Below are positions 7,277 to 9,059 of a DNA stretch of 9,059 nt, one piece after another. The stretch is taken from assembly GCA_009693225.1 (NCBI GenBank), contig SHXP01000078.1:1-9059 (forward strand). Direction: 5' to 3'. The first letter of the stretch is position 1; every line of letters starts with the position of its first letter. A model generated the notes under the pieces. That model made no database searches. It was not told the origin of the DNA and worked only from the letters and a program-made list of their open reading frames with translations. This stretch comes from Limnohabitans sp. GTDB taxonomy: Bacteria > Pseudomonadota > Gammaproteobacteria > Burkholderiales > Burkholderiaceae_C. Position numbers and translations under genes: made by a program.

Positions 7277-8550
7277 CGGCGGGCTGCTGCCGGGCGGATT
7301 CGCAGGCGGCGATGCAACAGGCGGTGTTGTGACAGGCGGTGGCGTGACGGGCGCCTGTGAACTGCTCGAACCGATACCACCCCCGCCAACATCATAAAGC
7401 TGGACACATTGGGTGTGCCCAGTCCGGTCGCCGGATCATAGAAGGCAGTGACGTTTAACTTTGAAATATTCGGCTCGTCCTGACCTGCTGTCTGCACATC
7501 ATTGACAATGGTCGAGAAAAAATTATCAATGCTGCTGGCAGCCTTGTACAAAATATGCTGAACCATACCCATAGGACCCTGGCCATTTTGAGCACGAGTG
7601 GCATTGGTAATGGCTGCAATCCCCGCCCACTGCGGTGCTGCAATACTTGTTCCGCCGAAGCGACGCCAGGTCAATTTACCATCGGAAATGATGGCCACGT
7701 ACTGTCCGGTATCAGGATCTGTATTGAAAGCAACATCAGCAACACTGCGTTTTGTGGGGTTGGACAAGCCTTTCAAGCTGTACTTTTGATACTCCGGAAC
7801 AGTCACGAATCGGCTGACGCCGCCCCCGGTGCGGGACCAGCTGGTTTCGTAGCGGCGGTCTGAAAAACTGTTGAGTGAAGTAGCCCCTACCGCCAATACC
7901 TGACTGGACACCGAGGGCCAGTTCACTTCTGCCCCGCTGTCCCCGGTGGCTGCCTCATAAGTCATGTCGGCCAACGAAAAACTTGCGTCCACCGAGGAAG
8001 TCCAACTGCCCTCAGCCCCGCCGAAACTCATGGAGACCACACCCGGGCCCATGGCATTGGCCAGATTGATGGCTGAAAGCAGGCTGAGGACTGAGGCGTT
8101 TGGCGCTTCAATCAAAATAATGCGCGCCAGCGGGGCCGTGGCATGAACCCACTGTACATCCAGTGCGATTTCTTCGGCCCAGCCTTGGTTGAATACCGGC
8201 GCAGTCGATGTGAAGGTATTTTGATTTGCATAAACCACAGAGAACTGGCAACCTGCGTTTTTGACCGCCGTAGCCAGCGGTAATGAGGCGTTGACCGGAA
8301 TCGTCACCGTGAAACAGGCAGGCAGTTTGAATTCATCACTGAAGACTTTCAACTCTTCAATGATGCTTGGATCATGGTAAGCATTCACCATATACACCGT
8401 TTGTCCGGCGCCCATTTGAGCCTTTTGCAGTTCACTCAGCTGAGTCCAGGATGCAGGCAGCGGCGGCAATTGGTAGGCTGCGCGGATTTGTGCCGGTGTG
8501 TATGTTTTGACTGTCCCGGCCGGAATCACCGTGGTGGAGGGAGTGACCAA
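7261..8550 (-). CDS. S53 peptidase catalytic domain (leader and C-terminal repeats separated)
   Basis: Reading frame of 429 residues from a TTG at 8550. Residues 18-29 (TPAQIRAAYQLP) open the S53 domain. GWAEEIALDVQWVHATAP carries the Glu127/Asp131 pair of the Ser-Glu-Asp triad (E-x3-D spacing). ATGDSGAEV holds the oxyanion Asp204, and FGGTSIAAPQWAG holds the nucleophile Ser302. YDPATGLGTPN (371-381) is the conserved end of the domain, near the calcium site. The last 40 or so residues (VVSVRAVHRR onward, Arg/His-rich) are out of frame and not native. The real coding sequence continues in the next frame from about 7384. The TTG has no convincing ribosome binding site, and without the upstream leader the protein would lack an export signal. 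No large activation prodomain precedes the domain. Confidence 0.75.
   Translation of the reverse strand: MVTPSTTVIPAGTVKTYTPAQIRAAYQLPPLPASWTQLSELQKAQMGAGQTVYMVNAYHDPSIIEELKVFSDEFKLPACFTVTIPVNASLPLATAVKNAGCQFSVVYANQNTFTSTAPVFNQGWAEEIALDVQWVHATAPLARIILIEAPNASVLSLLSAINLANAMGPGVVSMSFGGAEGSWTSSVDASFSLADMTYEAATGDSGAEVNWPSVSSQVLAVGATSLNSFSDRRYETSWSRTGGGVSRFVTVPEYQKYSLKGLSNPTKRSVADVAFNTDPDTGQYVAIISDGKLTWRRFGGTSIAAPQWAGIAAITNATRAQNGQGPMGMVQHILYKAASSIDNFFSTIVNDVQTAGQDEPNISKLNVTAFYDPATGLGTPNVSSFMMLAGVVSVRAVHRRPSRHRLSQHRLLHRRLRIRPAAARRLFPI
7301..7345 (-). repeat. 15-base periodic repeat in the Pro-rich linker
   Basis: The plus-strand word AGGCGG recurs at 7304, 7319 and 7334, exactly 15 bases apart, encoding on the minus strand the pentapeptides PPVTT, PPVAS and PPANP. 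It lies about 40 bases downstream (in the gene's direction) of the frameshift site. Such repeats lengthen or shorten by slippage. Confidence 0.65.
7380..7384 (-). other. One-base frameshift at a five-G run
   Basis: The minus strand reads GCG GGG GTG GTA. Adding one G gives GCG GGG GGT GGT ATC GGT, which runs straight into the Pro-rich linker and the Ig-like repeats in the frame of 7249-6491. It lies 8 residues after the conserved GLGTPN end of the catalytic domain. Confidence 0.8.
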
Positions 8551-8553
8551 CGT

Positions 8554-8556
8554 TTA
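8554..8556 (-). other. In-frame TAA stop between lipoprotein leader and peptidase domain
   Basis: On the minus strand the codons run GCT GCG TAA ACG TTG GTC ACT, all in one frame. Sequence on both sides continues the same protein (FNSKAA, stop, TLVTPSTTVIP). A single base change from CAA, GAA, AAA, TCA or TTA would produce it. Confidence 0.85.
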
Positions 8557-8760
8557 CGCAGCCTTGCTGTTAAAGGGATTCAGTCTGGCTTCGGCAGCTT
8601 CTTTTGACATCGCCATCATCTCCAGTGAACTTGAACTGCCGGGTATGACTTGCGATTGCTCAGTGGAGGCCGACTCTTGACTGCCGCCGCAGCCCGCGAC
8701 GAAAACCAGGCATATGCCGCACAGCATCAATGGCATGTTGAGATAAGACACAGGCTTCAT
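8554..8760 (-). CDS. Lipoprotein signal and N-terminal leader of the S53 peptidase (ends at in-frame stop)
   Basis: A 68-residue product from the ATG at 8760. A short N-terminal region with one Lys is followed by a hydrophobic core (MPLMLCGICLVFVAG) and a lipobox VAGC with Cys24 as the lipidation site. Residue +2 is Gly, not Asp, which fits sorting to the outer membrane. A Ser/Gln/Glu-rich spacer follows, then SKEAAEARLNPFNSKAA and TAA. The frame stays open upstream to 8904, but the ATG at 8760 is chosen because it gives a textbook signal peptide and has GGGGGA 4 bases upstream. The frame continues without shift into the catalytic domain after the TAA, so this is best read as the detached leader of the peptidase. 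Alone it would be a small lipoprotein with no recognisable domain. Confidence 0.6.
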   Translation of the reverse strand: MKPVSYLNMPLMLCGICLVFVAGCGGSQESASTEQSQVIPGSSSSLEMMAMSKEAAEARLNPFNSKAA

Positions 8761-8764
8761 AGAT

Positions 8765-8770
8765 TCCCCC
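8765..8770 (-). promoter_or_regulatory. Ribosome binding site GGGGGA of the peptidase lipoprotein
   Basis: On the minus strand GGGGGA is followed by ATCT and then ATG at 8760. It decides the start at 8760 over the upstream Met codons of the open frame that reaches 8904. Confidence 0.6.
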
Positions 8771-8807
8771 TGAATGCGGTTTTCTGCAAACTTGAAAACA
8801 ATAGGTA

Positions 8808-8835
8808 TTGCATGAATGCAAGTTTTTTCATGCAA
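8808..8835. promoter_or_regulatory. Overlapping palindromes upstream of the peptidase gene (possible operator)
   Basis: TTGCATGAA (8808-8816) and its exact reverse complement TTCATGCAA (8827-8835) flank a 10-base spacer. In addition TTGCATGAATGCAA (8808-8821) is a 14-base palindrome. Together there are three TTGCAT/ATGCAA half-sites within 28 bases, 48-75 bases upstream of the ATG at 8760. On the minus strand a weak promoter (TTGCAT, 17 bases, TGCAAT) overlaps them. This fits a binding site for a dimeric regulator, but it is inferred from symmetry alone. Confidence 0.4.
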
Positions 8836-8839
8836 AATC

Positions 8840-8863
8840 GATGAAGCTTTAAAAAAGCTCATC
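8840..8863. repeat. Inverted repeat GATGaAGCTTT / AAAGCTCATC
   Basis: GATG-a-AGCTTT (8840-8850) and AAAGCTCATC (8854-8863) form a 10-pair hairpin with one bulged A and an AAA loop. It lies right next to the palindromes at 8808-8835, between the peptidase gene and the plus-strand frame starting near 8930. No long U run follows on either strand, so a terminator role is weak. It may belong to the same regulatory region. Confidence 0.45.
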
Positions 8864-8929
8864 TTCAGAGCGTGAAATAGTAGTTTTAAAAATTCAATTG
8901 ACAAATGGACTCAGTAGTGTCCAGTTTAA

Positions 8930-9059
8930 ATGTTAGTCAAAGGCATGCAAGCCAATAACGACGAGGGTTTCAAGGGCTTCATGAGTGTCCACGATTTGAA
9001 TTTCAATTTGCACATTTGCGATGCTCTAGGGTTTGAACAGCCTGGGGTGACGCATGAAC
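8930..9059 (+). CDS. Unidentified reading frame running off the window (5' part)
   Basis: From ATG at 8930, directly after an in-frame TAA, 43 codons stay open to the window edge. The predicted protein starts MLVKGMQANNDEGFKGF and continues with SVHDLNFNLHICDALGFEQP. A better start may be the ATG at 8981, which has AAGGG 6 bases upstream (MSVHDLNFNLHI). No family is recognised and no signal peptide is seen. It would be divergent from the peptidase gene, sharing its upstream region. The composition is less GC-rich than the trp-accD block. It could be a real gene whose body lies beyond the window, or a chance open frame. Confidence 0.35.
   Translation, partial: MLVKGMQANNDEGFKGFMSVHDLNFNLHICDALGFEQPGVTHE

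Larger units (their letters stand above)
6491..8760 (-). pseudogene. Secreted S53 (sedolisin-type) peptidase lipoprotein, interrupted twice
   Basis: One ancestral gene can be rebuilt: a lipoprotein signal (68 residues to the break), an S53 serine-carboxyl peptidase domain, a Pro-rich linker and three Ig-like repeats. If the stop at 8554-8556 is read through and one G is added to the run at 7380-7384, a continuous 756-residue protein results. Its catalytic residues would be Glu197, Asp201, oxyanion Asp274 and Ser372. The three pieces are collinear, the stop is in frame, and the second break is a single-base shift, so an origin as separate genes is unlikely. S53 peptidases cleave proteins, usually under acidic conditions; this one would have acted on the outer surface or in the periplasm. 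Two lesions argue for a pseudogene. The otherwise clean coding sequence argues that it is recent or that one or both lesions are sequence errors. Confidence 0.7.

Noticed and set aside
7378..7390. Programmed -1 ribosomal frameshift joining the peptidase and its repeats
   Set aside because: The zero-frame codons GCG GGG GTG do not make a standard X-XXY-YYZ slippery site, and I see no clear stimulatory structure. Mutation or sequence error explains it more simply.
8761..8904. N-terminal extension of the lipoprotein to 8904
   Set aside because: The added 48 residues are not signal-like, come from an AT-rich intergenic stretch and would bury a textbook lipoprotein signal that has its own ribosome binding site.
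8898..8930. Sigma-70 promoter starting from TTGACA at 8898
   Set aside because: At 16-18 bases there is only a poor -10 (CAGTTT). The better TTTAAA lies about 21 bases away, outside the useful range.
8905..8930. Possible insertion-sequence end around the GGAC/GTCC inverted repeat
   Set aside because: The symmetry is only four pairs, no transposase fragment or target duplication is visible, and I cannot match it to a named element.

Overview
The window looks like chromosomal DNA of a betaproteobacterium, most likely order Burkholderiales and perhaps Comamonadaceae (Rhodoferax/Polaromonas-like). This is inferred from the gene order fimV-truA-trpF-trpB-trpA-accD, the moderately high GC content, and the protein sequences as I recall those families. 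No similarity search was possible.

Layout. Positions 1-6079 are one compact plus-strand block: the 3' part of fimV (polar pilus-assembly/peptidoglycan-binding hub protein, cut by the window edge), truA (tRNA pseudouridine synthase), trpF, trpB and trpA (last steps of tryptophan synthesis) and accD (carboxyltransferase beta subunit of acetyl-CoA carboxylase). Genes are 5-39 bases apart or overlap by the 4-base ATGA junction (truA/trpF, trpB/trpA), so the block is probably co-transcribed and partly translationally coupled. A hairpin lies in the trpF-trpB gap, and a weak terminator-like hairpin follows accD.

Positions 6160-8760 are on the minus strand, convergent with the trp-accD block. First (6160-6414) is a small DUF3297-family protein with a non-ATG start and a TATAAT box right against it. 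Then comes a secreted S53 (sedolisin-type) serine-carboxyl peptidase locus, 8760 down to 6491. It encodes a lipoprotein signal peptide, a complete-looking catalytic domain (Glu, Asp, oxyanion Asp and Ser all recognisable), a proline-rich linker and three Ig-like repeats. The locus is interrupted twice: an in-frame TAA between the lipoprotein leader and the catalytic domain, and a missing base in a 5-base G run between the catalytic domain and the linker. It is either a recent pseudogene, a locus with sequence errors, or, less likely, a gene split at its domain borders. A terminator-like inverted repeat follows its last stop.

Positions 8761-9059 hold the peptidase upstream region, with a good ribosome binding site and two inverted repeats that could be an operator or leader structures. 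An unidentified plus-strand reading frame starts near 8930 and runs off the window.

The first block is housekeeping and ordinary. The peptidase locus, its upstream palindromes and the uncertain right edge are where anything unusual lies. I see no CRISPR array, tRNA, rRNA or intact mobile element.
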